Shown: positions 40,016 through 49,327 of the stretch, piece after piece
Layout: each line of letters begins with the position of its first letter
Position numbering within the stretch: the stretch's first letter is position 1
Source of the DNA: Planomonospora sp. ID82291
GTDB lineage: Bacteria; Actinomycetota; Actinomycetes; Streptosporangiales; Streptosporangiaceae
Assembly: GCF_015711645.1 (NCBI RefSeq)
Contig: NZ_JABTEX010000003.1
Coordinates: 1-64,000 of the forward strand
Direction of reading: 5' to 3'
Length of the DNA stretch: 64,000 nt
Position numbers and translations under genes: made by a program
The notes under the pieces: model-generated
The model's database searches: none
What the model saw: the letters and a program-made list of their open reading frames with translations, nothing else
Told to the model about the DNA's origin: nothing

Positions 40016-43000
40016 TCACCGCACCCTGCCGACGAACTCCAGCGTCCCGTCGGCCCAGCGGCGGCCCAGGTCGCCGGTGCGGTGGCCGCCGAAGCAGATC
40101 TCGGCGACCTCGCCGGTCGCGACCGGCCGGCCCGACGGGCGCCGCAACCGCGCGGGCAGGCCGTCCAGCGCCGTTCCGAGCGGCACCCGCAGGGGCGCCG
40201 CGTCGAGCCGCCAGTCGTCCGGCACCGCATACGCGGCCAGCGGCCGGCCGTCGAGGCCCGTCCGATAGACCGCGACGTACCGGCAGTCCGGCGAGAGCCG
40301 CCGCAGCGCGTCCAGATCATGGGAGATGAGCTCTCCCGGGTTGTCCACGAACACGCACCGCAGTCCCGGCAGCTCCGGCAGGCTCCCGCCGGCGGTGATC
40401 GTTCGCAGGATCGGCGCGTCGAGGTAGACGACGCTGACCGAATTGTCCTCCAGCCATGCCGCCAGCGCGGCGGGATCGCCGATGAAGGAGCGGTCCGGCA
40501 CGACCAGCGTCGCCCCGGCGTGGAACGCGCTCGACATCGCCGACACCAGATGGGCGGAGCCGCCCGACAGCACCGCGAACCGGTCGTCGCCGCCGAGACC
40601 GAACCTGTCGACCGCCCAGTCCCCCTCCGCGGTGTCCCCCGTGGCGTCCTCTGAGGGCCGCCGCTCCGCCGCCGCGCGGTCGGCAGGGGAGCCGGGGGCG
40701 GACGTTCCGGCGGCCACGTCCAGTACCGCCGGGTCCCGCGCGTCGGCCGTGTCCACCACGGTGAACGCGGCCCCGGCCTTCATGCACCCCAGGATCGCCG
40801 CCACGAAAGCCGCCGTGGGCCGCCGGACGACGCGGATCCGCTCCGCGTCGGGGAGCGCCTGCGCGATGCGCCCGGTCGCCGCGCCGAGCCACCGGTAACC
40901 CCACTCGCCGTCCCGGTCCGCCACCGCGACCCGATCAGAGGTACGGCCGTGCCGCTCGACGGCCAGGTGCGGTGCGGGCGGCGGCCGGTCGCCGGGCGGA
41001 GCGACGGCGCCCTCCTCGGCCTCCTCCAGCGGATAGTCCAGGATCCCCTTGGACGGGTCGCGCACCACCGCGTTCAGCATCGTGCGCAGATGCTCCAGCA
41101 ACGTGTCCATCATCGGCGCCTGGTACCGTTCGGCGTCGTACTCCAGGCGGAGCTGGAACGCCCCGAACGCCTCCAGCGCGGTGAAGACGAGGTCGAAGCT
41201 GCTGAGCAGCTCCGGCAGCGGCATCACCTCGAGGCCGACGTCCCCGATGCGCCGGATGGGCGGCAGGTCGAACACGTTCAGGACCACCTGGAAGATCGGT
41301 GTCCTGCGGGGGTCCCGGGGTATCCGCAGTTCCTTCACGAGCACGTCGAACGGCGTGTCCGAGTGGGCGTGGCCGTCCACCGCGACCTGGCGCGCCCGCC
41401 GCAGCAGCTCGGTGAAGTCAGGGTCGCCCGACAGATCGAGGTGGAGCGGCATGGTGTTGATGAAGCAGCCGATGAGGCTCTCCAGCGCGACGTCGGTCCG
41501 CCCGCTGACCGAGGTCCCGATCACGATGTCCGACTGCCCGGACCAGCGCCGCAGCACCGTCCCCAGGCACGCCAGCACCAGCATGAACGGGGTCACGCCG
41601 AGACTGCGGCACATCTTGTGCAGCGCGGCCGTCTGCTCCCCGGTCATCTTCAGAATGCTGCGGCCGCCCCCGGCTCCCAGGGTCCGCGGCGCGTCCGGCA
41701 TGGTGATCGCGGGCGGCGCCCCGGCCAGATGGCCGCGCCAGTACTCGACCTTCTCCGCGAGCACGTCCCCGGTCAGGCGCTCGCGCTGCCACACCGCGAA
41801 GTCGCGGTACTGGACGGGCAGCTCGGGCAGGTCCGCCCGCGCCACGTCCCCGCCGGCCTCGTACAGGGCCAGCAGCTCCCGCCCGAACAGGCCGATCGAC
41901 CAGTTGTCCGAGACGACGTGATGCGAGGTGATGTTGAGCAGGTGCTCGGTGTCGCTCAGCCGGACCAGCGTGCAGGTGAACAACGGACCGGCGGCCAGGT
42001 CGAAGGCGGCACTGAACTGCTCGTCCAGCATGCGCGTGCCGGCTTCGAAGCCGTCCTGGGCGTCGGAGAGGTCCACGAGGTCGAGCCGCCAGTCGTCCAC
42101 GTCGCCGACGACGGGCACCGGCCGGCCGTCCACGATCGGGAACGTGGTGCGCAGTACCTCGTGGCGGGCGACGATCGCGCGGATGCCGGCCTCCAGCACG
42201 TCCACCTTGAGCGGGCCGGTCAGGCGGTAGCGCCCGCCGACGTGGTAGGCGGTCTTGGGCCGGAGCTGATGCTCCAGCCACAGGCGCTCCTGGTCGAAGG
42301 AGAGCACCGGCTCGGCGTCGGCCGGCCGCGGCCGGACGGCCCGGTCCGGGCCGGCGTCGGTGGCCGCCTGCGCCAGCAGCGCGATCGTCGGCTGCTCGAA
42401 GAAGTCGAGCGGCGACAGGCCGATCCCCTCCTCCTGGGCCCTGGCCACGACTTGGATGGCCTGGATCGAGTCACCGCCGAGCTCGAAGAAGTTGTCGTGG
42501 ATGCCGACTTCGTCCACGCCGACGACGGCGGCCACGATATCGGCCAGCCTCCGCTGCAGCGGCGTGCTCGGCGCGACGTAGTCCTCGACCAGCTCCGGTC
42601 TGCCGCCGTCCGGAGCGGGCAGGCGCTTGCGGTCGAGCTTGCCGTTGGGGCTGAGGGGAAGCGCGTCGAGCTCTACGAGCGCCGAGGGCACCATGTAGGC
42701 GGGCAGCTCGCGTTCGAGGTACCGGCGCAGCTCGGTGAGGGACGGCGCGGCCCCGGCGCCCGCCGGGACGACGTAGGCGACCAGGCGGCGGTCGCCGGGC
42801 ACGGGCTCGTACAAGGCCACCACGGACTCGCCGACCCGCGGGTGCCTGCCGAGCACCGACTCGATCTCCGCAGGCTCCACCCGGAAACCGCGGATCTTGA
42901 TCTGCGTGTCCACGCGGGAGATGAACTCCAGGTTCCCGTCGGGACGCAGGCGGACCAGGTCACCGGTGCGGTAGAGCCGCTCGCCGGAGTTCGAGGGGTC

Positions 43001-45583
43001 GGCGACGAAGCGTTGCGCGGTCAGGCCGGGGCGGCCGAGGTAGCCGCGGGCCAGGCTGACGCCGCCGATGTACAGCTCGCCGACGCCGCCCTTGGGCACC
43101 GGCGCCAGCCGGCTGTTGAGGACGCGCAGGTCGGCCGAGGGCAGGGGGGTGCCGATCGGCAGGTTCGGCCAGTCGAAGTCGTCGTCCGGGTCGAGGCGGA
43201 AGAAGGTCGAGCTGACCGTGGTCTCCGTCAGCCCGTAGACGTGCATCAGAGGTACGCCGAGCCGCGGCCACATGGCCAGCCGTTCCGGCAGGACGCGCTC
43301 CCCGCCGATGATCACCAAGCGCAGGCAGCGCGGCAGCTCCCGGCCCAGCCGGTCGAGCTCGCGCACCCACTCGTGCCAGTACGCGGTCGGCAGTTCCATC
43401 ACGGTGAGCCGCTCGCGCTCGACCAGGTCGACGAGGTCGGCCTCGCCGCTGACGAGGTGCCGGGTCGGGATGACCACGGCACCGCCGGCCAGCCAGATCG
43501 GGAACAGTTCCTCCACCAGTACGTCGAAACTCGGAGAGGCGAACTGCAGGAACCTGTCACCGGCGCCGAGCCCGAGCCGCTCGACGATGTCGCGGGCGAA
43601 CGTCACCAGCGAGCGGTGCTCGATCATCGCGCCCTTGGGCCGCCCGGTCGAGCCCGAGGTGTAGACGATGTAGGCCAGCGAGGCGGGGTCCGGCGTCCCG
43701 TCCAGGTCGTGATCGGCGTGGCCGTCGGTGGCGGGGCCGTCGAGGAGGACGGTTTCGGCGGGAGGATCGGCCACGAGCGGTGCCAGCCGTTCCTGAGTGA
43801 CGAGAACCTTCGCGCCCGCGTCGGAGAGGAGGAGGGAGATGCGCTCGGGCGGGTACGACGGGTCGATGGGGACGTAGGCGCCGCCGGCCTTGAGCACGCC
43901 GACGATCGCCACGGCCAGCGCGGGGGAGCGCTCCACCAGGATGCCGACGGGCGTCTCGCCGCCCACGCCTCTGGCCCGCAGCTCGCGCGCGAGCCGGTTG
44001 GCGGCCCGGTTGAGGTCGGCATAGCCGGTCGCGACGCCGTCGCAGACGACGGCCGGCGCCTTCGGCGCGAGTTCGACCCGGCGCTGGAACAGCTCGACGA
44101 AACCCACGTCGGCCGCAGGCGGACGGGCCTTCCGCACCGGGGCGGAGGCCGGCTCCACCTGGCGCACCGCGATGTCAGGCGAGGCGACGAGCCGCTGCAG
44201 GATCTCCTCGAACTTCCCGGCCAGCAGGACGATGGTCTCCCGGTCGAACAACTCGGTCATGTAGTGCCACTGGAGCTGCAGCGAGCCGGGGCGGGGGACG
44301 GCGGACAGGGTGAGGTCCACCGACACCAGCCCGAGATCGATCGGCTCCGGGGTGATGCGCAGGCCGGGCACCTCCAGGCTCTCGCCGGGCACGGTGAGGA
44401 CGTTGATCCACAACCGGCTCAGCGAGGTCTGCGACGCCTCCCGGCCGAGGTCCAGCAGCTCGATCACGCGCTCGAAGGGCACGTCCTGGTGGTCCATGGC
44501 GGTGGCCATGGCCTCGCTCGCCCGCCGCACGACCTCGCGCAGCGTGAGATCGCCGCTCAACCGCACGCGCAGCGGGAGCGGGTTGGCGAAGCAGCCGATG
44601 ATCTGCTCGGTCTCCAGCCGGTTGCGCCCGGAGACCAGTGAGCCGACGACGAGGTCGTCCTGCTCCAGGTAATGGTGCAACAGGATGGAGCAGCCCGCCA
44701 GCAGGATGGAGACCAGCGGGGCGTTCTCGCGCTCGCCGAAGGCGCCGAGCTCGGCGGTGAGCTCGGCGGAGAGGTCCACGATGTGCACGTCGCCGACGAA
44801 CGACGGCCGCGCCGGGTAGGGCCGGTCGGCCGGCAGCTCGGGCGGCGCCGGGATGCCGTCGAGGGTCTCCCGCCAGTGCTCCAGCTCGGCGGCCACCCGC
44901 TCCTCGTCGAACTGCTCCCGCTGCCAGGCGGCGAAGTCGCCGAACTGGATGTCGGGGAGGGGCAGGCCGCCGCCGCCGTTCTTGAGCAGGCCGTACAGGG
45001 TGACGAGCTCGCGCACGATGATCGACAGCGACCACGCGTCAGAGGCGGCGTGGTCGGTGGTGAACAGGACGACGTGCAGATCCTCGGCCAGGCGCAGCAG
45101 CGTGACCCTCAGGCGGTGCGCGTCCCGGGAGTCGAAGGGACGCATGATCTCGGCCTTGCAGTGCCGGCGCACCGCCGCCCCCTGGTCCTCGGGCGCAACG
45201 TGCGTCAGGTCCACCACGGGGGTGAGCACCGGACCGGCCGGATGCACGATCTGCACCGGCGTCCCGTCCGCCCCGAGTTCCACGGTGGAGCGCAGCACCT
45301 CGTGCCGCTCGACGACCTTCGCCAGGACATCGTTCAGCAGCCCGGGATCGAGCCGGCCCTCGACGCGGAAGGCGCGGCTGATGTTGTTGGCCGACCGGAG
45401 GCGCTCGATGGCCCATTCCCGCTGCTGCGCGATGCCCAGCGGGGTGGGGAGGGAACGGTCGCGTGGCCGGATCCGTGCCTCGCGGGCGGGTCCGCGGGCC
45501 GCCATCAGGTCCGCGACCCGCGACTCCAGCGTCGCTCTCTGCTCCGGCGAGAGAGCCGCGATCCGGCTGTGCAGGTCGGTCAC
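40016..45583 (-). CDS. NRPS: C-A-T-C-A*core, ending at the A-domain hinge
   Basis: This 1855-residue synthetase has an N-terminal docking-like helix (1-30), C (45-480; DHAASDAW at 177-184, first His of the pair replaced by Asp), A (495-990; YTSGSTGRPKG at 641, YGLTETT, NGKLDRKR at 980), T (1000-1075; Ser1039 in FFELGGDSI), C (about 1085-1550; HHVVSDNW) and the large subdomain of a degenerate A domain without ATP loop or YGPTE. The good A domain reads DVEEIGVVSK; the two glutamates suggest a basic residue such as an arginine derivative. The start is the GTG at 45583, with AAGGAG 9 nt upstream; an upstream extension would overlap nothing useful. Its missing A subdomain and carrier are encoded at 39428. 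Confidence 0.94.
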   Translation of the reverse strand: MTDLHSRIAALSPEQRATLESRVADLMAARGPAREARIRPRDRSLPTPLGIAQQREWAIERLRSANNISRAFRVEGRLDPGLLNDVLAKVVERHEVLRSTVELGADGTPVQIVHPAGPVLTPVVDLTHVAPEDQGAAVRRHCKAEIMRPFDSRDAHRLRVTLLRLAEDLHVVLFTTDHAASDAWSLSIIVRELVTLYGLLKNGGGGLPLPDIQFGDFAAWQREQFDEERVAAELEHWRETLDGIPAPPELPADRPYPARPSFVGDVHIVDLSAELTAELGAFGERENAPLVSILLAGCSILLHHYLEQDDLVVGSLVSGRNRLETEQIIGCFANPLPLRVRLSGDLTLREVVRRASEAMATAMDHQDVPFERVIELLDLGREASQTSLSRLWINVLTVPGESLEVPGLRITPEPIDLGLVSVDLTLSAVPRPGSLQLQWHYMTELFDRETIVLLAGKFEEILQRLVASPDIAVRQVEPASAPVRKARPPAADVGFVELFQRRVELAPKAPAVVCDGVATGYADLNRAANRLARELRARGVGGETPVGILVERSPALAVAIVGVLKAGGAYVPIDPSYPPERISLLLSDAGAKVLVTQERLAPLVADPPAETVLLDGPATDGHADHDLDGTPDPASLAYIVYTSGSTGRPKGAMIEHRSLVTFARDIVERLGLGAGDRFLQFASPSFDVLVEELFPIWLAGGAVVIPTRHLVSGEADLVDLVERERLTVMELPTAYWHEWVRELDRLGRELPRCLRLVIIGGERVLPERLAMWPRLGVPLMHVYGLTETTVSSTFFRLDPDDDFDWPNLPIGTPLPSADLRVLNSRLAPVPKGGVGELYIGGVSLARGYLGRPGLTAQRFVADPSNSGERLYRTGDLVRLRPDGNLEFISRVDTQIKIRGFRVEPAEIESVLGRHPRVGESVVALYEPVPGDRRLVAYVVPAGAGAAPSLTELRRYLERELPAYMVPSALVELDALPLSPNGKLDRKRLPAPDGGRPELVEDYVAPSTPLQRRLADIVAAVVGVDEVGIHDNFFELGGDSIQAIQVVARAQEEGIGLSPLDFFEQPTIALLAQAATDAGPDRAVRPRPADAEPVLSFDQERLWLEHQLRPKTAYHVGGRYRLTGPLKVDVLEAGIRAIVARHEVLRTTFPIVDGRPVPVVGDVDDWRLDLVDLSDAQDGFEAGTRMLDEQFSAAFDLAAGPLFTCTLVRLSDTEHLLNITSHHVVSDNWSIGLFGRELLALYEAGGDVARADLPELPVQYRDFAVWQRERLTGDVLAEKVEYWRGHLAGAPPAITMPDAPRTLGAGGGRSILKMTGEQTAALHKMCRSLGVTPFMLVLACLGTVLRRWSGQSDIVIGTSVSGRTDVALESLIGCFINTMPLHLDLSGDPDFTELLRRARQVAVDGHAHSDTPFDVLVKELRIPRDPRRTPIFQVVLNVFDLPPIRRIGDVGLEVMPLPELLSSFDLVFTALEAFGAFQLRLEYDAERYQAPMMDTLLEHLRTMLNAVVRDPSKGILDYPLEEAEEGAVAPPGDRPPPAPHLAVERHGRTSDRVAVADRDGEWGYRWLGAATGRIAQALPDAERIRVVRRPTAAFVAAILGCMKAGAAFTVVDTADARDPAVLDVAAGTSAPGSPADRAAAERRPSEDATGDTAEGDWAVDRFGLGGDDRFAVLSGGSAHLVSAMSSAFHAGATLVVPDRSFIGDPAALAAWLEDNSVSVVYLDAPILRTITAGGSLPELPGLRCVFVDNPGELISHDLDALRRLSPDCRYVAVYRTGLDGRPLAAYAVPDDWRLDAAPLRVPLGTALDGLPARLRRPSGRPVATGEVAEICFGGHRTGDLGRRWADGTLEFVGRVR

Positions 45584-45632
45584 CAGGCCACACTCCTTAC
45601 GGCATCGCAGCCTGAAGTCGACACAGGGAGGG

Positions 45633-46979
45633 TCATGAGATCTTCCCGTCCGCGCGTTCTTGCGCAAGAGCCATTACCGATGATTCGGGCTCGTTCTCCT
45701 TCGCGCCGCCGGAGGGCCGGTCGGGCAGGGCGCGCAGGTCGGGCTGCCGGTAGGCGACGAGCGCCGTCACGATCACGGCCAGACCGCAGATCAGGAGGAG
45801 TAGAGCCGTCCCCCTGCCCGGGCCCACCCCCAGGAACGTCCCCACGGAGCCGGTGAGCGCCCCGCCGTCCCGCAGAAGCGGCTCGAAGACCTGATCGGCC
45901 AGCGGGCCGGCGAGGGCGAAGGCCGCACACTGGACGGTGTTGGCCACCATGTTGAAGAAGGCGAACACCCGGCCCTGGACCTCCGGCTCGACCTCGACCT
46001 GGAGGACGCCCCTGGCCGTGCCGTCCACGATGGTGGAGAACAGCGAGTACCCGAAGGCCGCGACCATGATCAGGGTGACGCTCGGCCGCGCCACTCCCAG
46101 GCAGATGAACGCGCCGATCGGCAGGGTGAGGCCGGCCAGGGCATGGATGCGGCGGCGCGGGCCCCCCCAGACGGCCAGCACCAGGCTGCCCGCCACCGCG
46201 CCGAGGCCCGCGCCGCCCAGCACCAGGCCCAGCACCTCGGGGGAGGCGAAGGAGAGCACCACCGGCGTGATCAGCACGTCGGCGGGGGCCACCGCGACGC
46301 CGACCGCGCCGTACAGGACGACGAGCGCGAGCAGGCCGCGGCGCGCCAGCAGGTAACGCCAGCCCTGCCGGATCTCGCCGCCCAGGCCGCCTCCGCCGGC
46401 CGGGTCGGCGGCGGTCCTGCGCTGGTGCGGGACGGGGACGAGCAGCACGGCCAGCATGCTGACGACGAAGGAGGCGCAGTCGAGCAGGAGCACGCCGCCC
46501 AGCCCGACGGCCATCAGCAGCACGCCACCGGCGGCGAAGCCCAGGGTGCCGCCGAGGGCCTGGGCGAGGAGCACCATCCCGTTCGCGCGGCCGACCTGCT
46601 CCTTCGGCACGAGCAGGATGACGACGGAGTTCATGGCCGGCACCGTGAAGGCACGCAGCAGCGACTGGACGCCGACGACGATGAAGATGTGCCACGGCTG
46701 GAGTGTCCCGCTCAGGAACAGCCCCGCCAGCGCGAAGATCGTCACCGCGGACAGCGCGTTGCTCGCCGCCAGGGTGCTCCGCCGGCTCCAGCGGTCCACG
46801 AGCGCCCCGGCCGGTGGCGTCACCAGGATGCCCGGCAGGAAGCTCATGACGATGACCAGCCCGTACTGCGTGGCCGATCCCGTCTGCTGGAACACCCAGA
46901 CACCCAGTGCGAGGCTGGTGAGCGAGGAACCGAGCACCGAGACCAGGTAGCCCGCCCAAAGGGTGGTGAATCCACGCAT
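45633..46979 (-). CDS. MFS transporter (MFS_3/enterobactin exporter-like)
   Basis: This 448-residue membrane protein has 12 predicted helices, with FTTLWAGYLVSVLGSSLTSLALGVWV in TM1, PAGALVDRWSRRSTL between TM2 and TM3 (motif A variant) and a long loop near residue 180-200. It belongs to the branch that exports peptides, siderophores and macrolides, and is likely the exporter or a self-protection pump for the peptide. It is the first gene of the operon with the C-A-T-C synthetase, the A*-T protein, the Ntn hydrolase, the VioD-type enzyme and the phosphoesterase. The ATG at 46979 has GGAG 9 nt upstream; the frame is open further upstream but hydrophobic sequence begins here. Confidence 0.9.
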   Translation of the reverse strand: MRGFTTLWAGYLVSVLGSSLTSLALGVWVFQQTGSATQYGLVIVMSFLPGILVTPPAGALVDRWSRRSTLAASNALSAVTIFALAGLFLSGTLQPWHIFIVVGVQSLLRAFTVPAMNSVVILLVPKEQVGRANGMVLLAQALGGTLGFAAGGVLLMAVGLGGVLLLDCASFVVSMLAVLLVPVPHQRRTAADPAGGGGLGGEIRQGWRYLLARRGLLALVVLYGAVGVAVAPADVLITPVVLSFASPEVLGLVLGGAGLGAVAGSLVLAVWGGPRRRIHALAGLTLPIGAFICLGVARPSVTLIMVAAFGYSLFSTIVDGTARGVLQVEVEPEVQGRVFAFFNMVANTVQCAAFALAGPLADQVFEPLLRDGGALTGSVGTFLGVGPGRGTALLLLICGLAVIVTALVAYRQPDLRALPDRPSGGAKENEPESSVMALAQERADGKIS

Positions 46980-47022
46980 GATCGGTCGCTCCGTCCGCCG
47001 TCGGTAGCCGTCGCACGCGCCC

Positions 47023-47069
47023 ATGCTCGTGGATCCGGCGGCCGCAATCACCTCCCCCCTTCAGGGGAC
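47023..47069 (-). promoter_or_regulatory. Operator/promoter of the MFS-NRPS operon
   Basis: Read on the minus strand, GTCCCC-N6-GGGGAG (47069-47052) is followed after 23 nt by GAGCAT (47028-47023), which keeps only the A2 and T6 of a -10 box. The palindrome is good, the -10 weak. Confidence 0.5.
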
Positions 47070-47080
47070 ACCCGTCCCGC

Positions 47081-47114
47081 GCGTAACCGGTGGCCAACCG
47101 CCGCGGCCTAGCCT
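47081..47114 (+). promoter_or_regulatory. SARP-type direct repeat and -10 of the P450 at 47153
   Basis: CGTAACC-GGTG-GCCAACC (within 47081-47099) is a heptamer repeated with an 11-bp period, and 9 nt after the element comes TAGCCT (47109-47114). This is the architecture of SARP binding sites. The same sequence with the same spacing occurs at 54845-54878. Confidence 0.65.
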
Positions 47115-47152
47115 CGGTGCGGCCACGATCCGTGAACCGCAGAGGCAGACCC

Positions 47153-48361
47153 ATGGCGACAGCGCTCATCGATCTCGACGATCTCGATCTGTTCGTTTCC
47201 GGCGACCCGCACGCCGCCTGGGCGTGGCTGCGCGAGCATGCGCCGGTCTACTGGAACGCCACCGCCGACGGCGGTTACTGGGCCCTGACCGCGTACGCGG
47301 ACGTGAGCGCGGTGTACCGGGACCCGGTGACGTTCTCCTCCAAGGACGGCACCGTGCTCGGCGGCTCGTTCCGCAGCGCGACCGACACCGCGTCCGGGCG
47401 GATGCTCATCTGCTCCGACCCGCCGGAGCACCGGCTGCTCCGCCATCACGTGCACAAGGCATTCGACCGGCGGATGATGGGAGAGGCCGCCGGGCACGTG
47501 CGCGCCTACCTCACGGAAGCACTCGACCGCCTCGCCGCGGACGGCGGCGGCGACTTCGCCGCGGACGTCGCCCCCACGCTGCCCGCAGGGCTCCTCGCGG
47601 CCATGTTCGGGATCGGCCGCGCCGACGCGCTCCATCTCCTCCGCCTCACCCGTACGATGATCGGTTTCCGCGACGGGGAGTACGTCAGGGGCAGCGGTGA
47701 GGCCATGACGCTGGTCGGCGCCCAGGTGGAGATCTTCGATTTCCTCACCGAACTGCTCGCCCGGCGCCGCGCCGCGCCGGGCGAGGACCTGATCAGCATC
47801 CTGCTCGCCGCCGAGACGAACGGGCGCGGCCTGACCGAGGACCAGATCCTGTACAACGCGCTCAACGTGGCCGTCGGCGGCAACGAGACCACCCCGTTCA
47901 CCGCCTCGGCGATCGTCGAGACGCTGATCGGCCATCCCGAGGAGGAACGCCGGCTGCACGACGACCCGAGCCTGATCGGCACCGCGGTGGACGAGTTCTT
48001 CCGGTGGACCTCGACCAACGCCTACGTGCGCAGGACCACGACCAGGGACGTGACGCTGCGCGGCGTCCCGATCCCGGCCGGGCAGACGCTGACGCTGTGG
48101 AATTCCTCGGCCAACCGCGACGGGAGCGTCTTCCCGCACGCCGACCGGCTCGACCTCGGCCGGACCCCCAACCACCACCTGGCCTTCGGCGTCGCCAACC
48201 ACCGCTGCGTCGGCATGCCGGCGGCTTGGACGGAGATCACCCTGCTGGTCGAGGAGCTGGTACGGCGCCGCCTCCGCTTCGCGCTGTGCGGTGACGTCGA
48301 ACGGCTGGCCTCGAACTTCATGCTCGGCATCAAGCACCTGCCCGTCGAGGTGGTGGCCTAG
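47153..48361 (+). CDS. Cytochrome P450
   Basis: This 402-residue P450 has the I-helix VGGNETTPF, the ExxR pair in VDEFFRWTS and the haem loop FGVANHRCVGM (Cys352), in which the usual glycine-rich HxC approach is replaced by ANHRC. It is not closely similar to the other four P450s of the window. Its promoter carries a SARP-type repeat, so it belongs to the right-hand sub-cluster together with the Gln-type A-T protein and its P450. It may oxidise a carrier-bound or free amino acid. The ATG at 47153 fits the start of the family; an upstream frame extension covers the promoter and is unlikely. Confidence 0.92.
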   Translation: MATALIDLDDLDLFVSGDPHAAWAWLREHAPVYWNATADGGYWALTAYADVSAVYRDPVTFSSKDGTVLGGSFRSATDTASGRMLICSDPPEHRLLRHHVHKAFDRRMMGEAAGHVRAYLTEALDRLAADGGGDFAADVAPTLPAGLLAAMFGIGRADALHLLRLTRTMIGFRDGEYVRGSGEAMTLVGAQVEIFDFLTELLARRRAAPGEDLISILLAAETNGRGLTEDQILYNALNVAVGGNETTPFTASAIVETLIGHPEEERRLHDDPSLIGTAVDEFFRWTSTNAYVRRTTTRDVTLRGVPIPAGQTLTLWNSSANRDGSVFPHADRLDLGRTPNHHLAFGVANHRCVGMPAAWTEITLLVEELVRRRLRFALCGDVERLASNFMLGIKHLPVEVVA

Positions 48362-48371
48362 CGGCCGGGCG

Positions 48372-49217
48372 TCAGGCGGTCGGGCGCAGCAGCGAGGGCC
48401 GGCCTTCCGGCTGCAGTTCGCGCCGCCACACCTGGGGGTCGATGGCGCGGCCGGTGAACGTGCCGTGCGCCGCGCGGGTGTAGAGCCGCCGGGTGGCCGG
48501 GTCCGGCGCCATCTGCAGCCGGTCGTGCAGCCGCCCCGCGCACAGGCGGTACCAGCGCTGGACCTGCTCCAGCTGCCCGAGATGACCGTGGACCAGCATC
48601 AGCGCCCGGAAGGCCTCCTCGTGGAACGGCTCCACCTCCAGCATCCGCTGGCACCACCTGATGACGCCGACGTGGTCGCCGTGCAGGATGTTCGTCTCCG
48701 CCAGGTAGGTCAGGCCGCACAGCAGCCGGCTGCGCAGCCATTCCCGCTGTGCCGCCGCCCACTCGTACGGCTCGTCCGGCAGGAAATCACCCGCGTACAG
48801 CCCTTCGGTCCGCAGATACAGCGCCGCCGCCTCCGCCCGGTCGCCGCGGAGCTGCGCCGCGTGCGCCTCGTCGGCCAGGCGGATGAAGACCTCGAAGTCG
48901 AGCGGCACGTCGACCGCCTCCAGGAGGTAGCCGGACTCGCGGGTGAGCAGGCGCAGCGCGGGGCCGCCCACCGGCTGTCCTGCCAGGATCTTCCTGAGCA
49001 TGTGCGCGGCGACCTTGAGCGAACTGGAGCCCTTGGACCACGAGGCGTCGGGCCACAGAGACTCGTGCAGCACGTCGCGCGAGACGATCCGACCGTGCCG
49101 CAGGAGGAGGAACTGCAGGAGGCTGCGGGCCTTGCCCGCCTTCCACCGCTCCACCGGGTGGCCGCCGAACGCCAGCTCGAACGTGCCGAACGTGCGAACA
49201 GAGATGGGTTCTTCCAC
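48372..49217 (-). CDS. SARP/BTAD family transcriptional activator
   Basis: This 281-residue protein has an OmpR-like winged helix (about 1-95; RTFGTFELAFGG, RSLLQFLLLRHGRIVSRDVL, GYLLEA) followed by a bacterial transcriptional activation domain (about 100-250; DFEVFIRLADEA, AEAAALYL, LYAGDFL). SARPs bind 11-bp-periodic heptamer repeats close to the -10 box and recruit RNA polymerase. Such repeats lie at 47081-47099 and 54806-54863. Its own promoter (49246-49292) carries the other cluster motif, the palindrome, so it probably sits below another regulator. The GTG at 49217 has GGGAGA 6 nt upstream. It is convergent with the P450 gene at 47153, 10 bp apart. Confidence 0.92.
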   Translation of the reverse strand: MEEPISVRTFGTFELAFGGHPVERWKAGKARSLLQFLLLRHGRIVSRDVLHESLWPDASWSKGSSSLKVAAHMLRKILAGQPVGGPALRLLTRESGYLLEAVDVPLDFEVFIRLADEAHAAQLRGDRAEAAALYLRTEGLYAGDFLPDEPYEWAAAQREWLRSRLLCGLTYLAETNILHGDHVGVIRWCQRMLEVEPFHEEAFRALMLVHGHLGQLEQVQRWYRLCAGRLHDRLQMAPDPATRRLYTRAAHGTFTGRAIDPQVWRRELQPEGRPSLLRPTA

Positions 49218-49245
49218 GTCTTCTCCCCGTCTCGCCGGGGACTCG

Positions 49246-49321
49246 AAGCTACCCGCGGGCACGGGGCCGTGGATGTCACATGAAGAAGGGATGCCTGTGG
49301 GACAGGGCCGCGGTTCATCCT
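49246..49321. promoter_or_regulatory. Divergent promoter with shared operator upstream of the SARP gene
   Basis: The 18-bp element 49275-49292 reads ATCCCT-N6-TGTGAC on the minus strand and is followed after exactly 23 nt by TAGCTT (49251-49246) for the SARP gene. On the plus strand it reads GTCACA-N6-AGGGAT, and 23 nt on comes CATCCT (49316-49321), 7 nt before the ATG at 49328. The minus-strand version closely matches the site at 5355. Confidence 0.65.
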
Positions 49322-49327
49322 GTGCGT

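Noticed and set aside
39402-40019. 205-residue frame starting with ATG at 40019 as the continuation of the synthetase
   Set aside because: Its sequence is Arg/Gly/Pro-rich without homology; the frame starting at GTG 39985 aligns with the A-domain subdomain and carrier of the paralogue.
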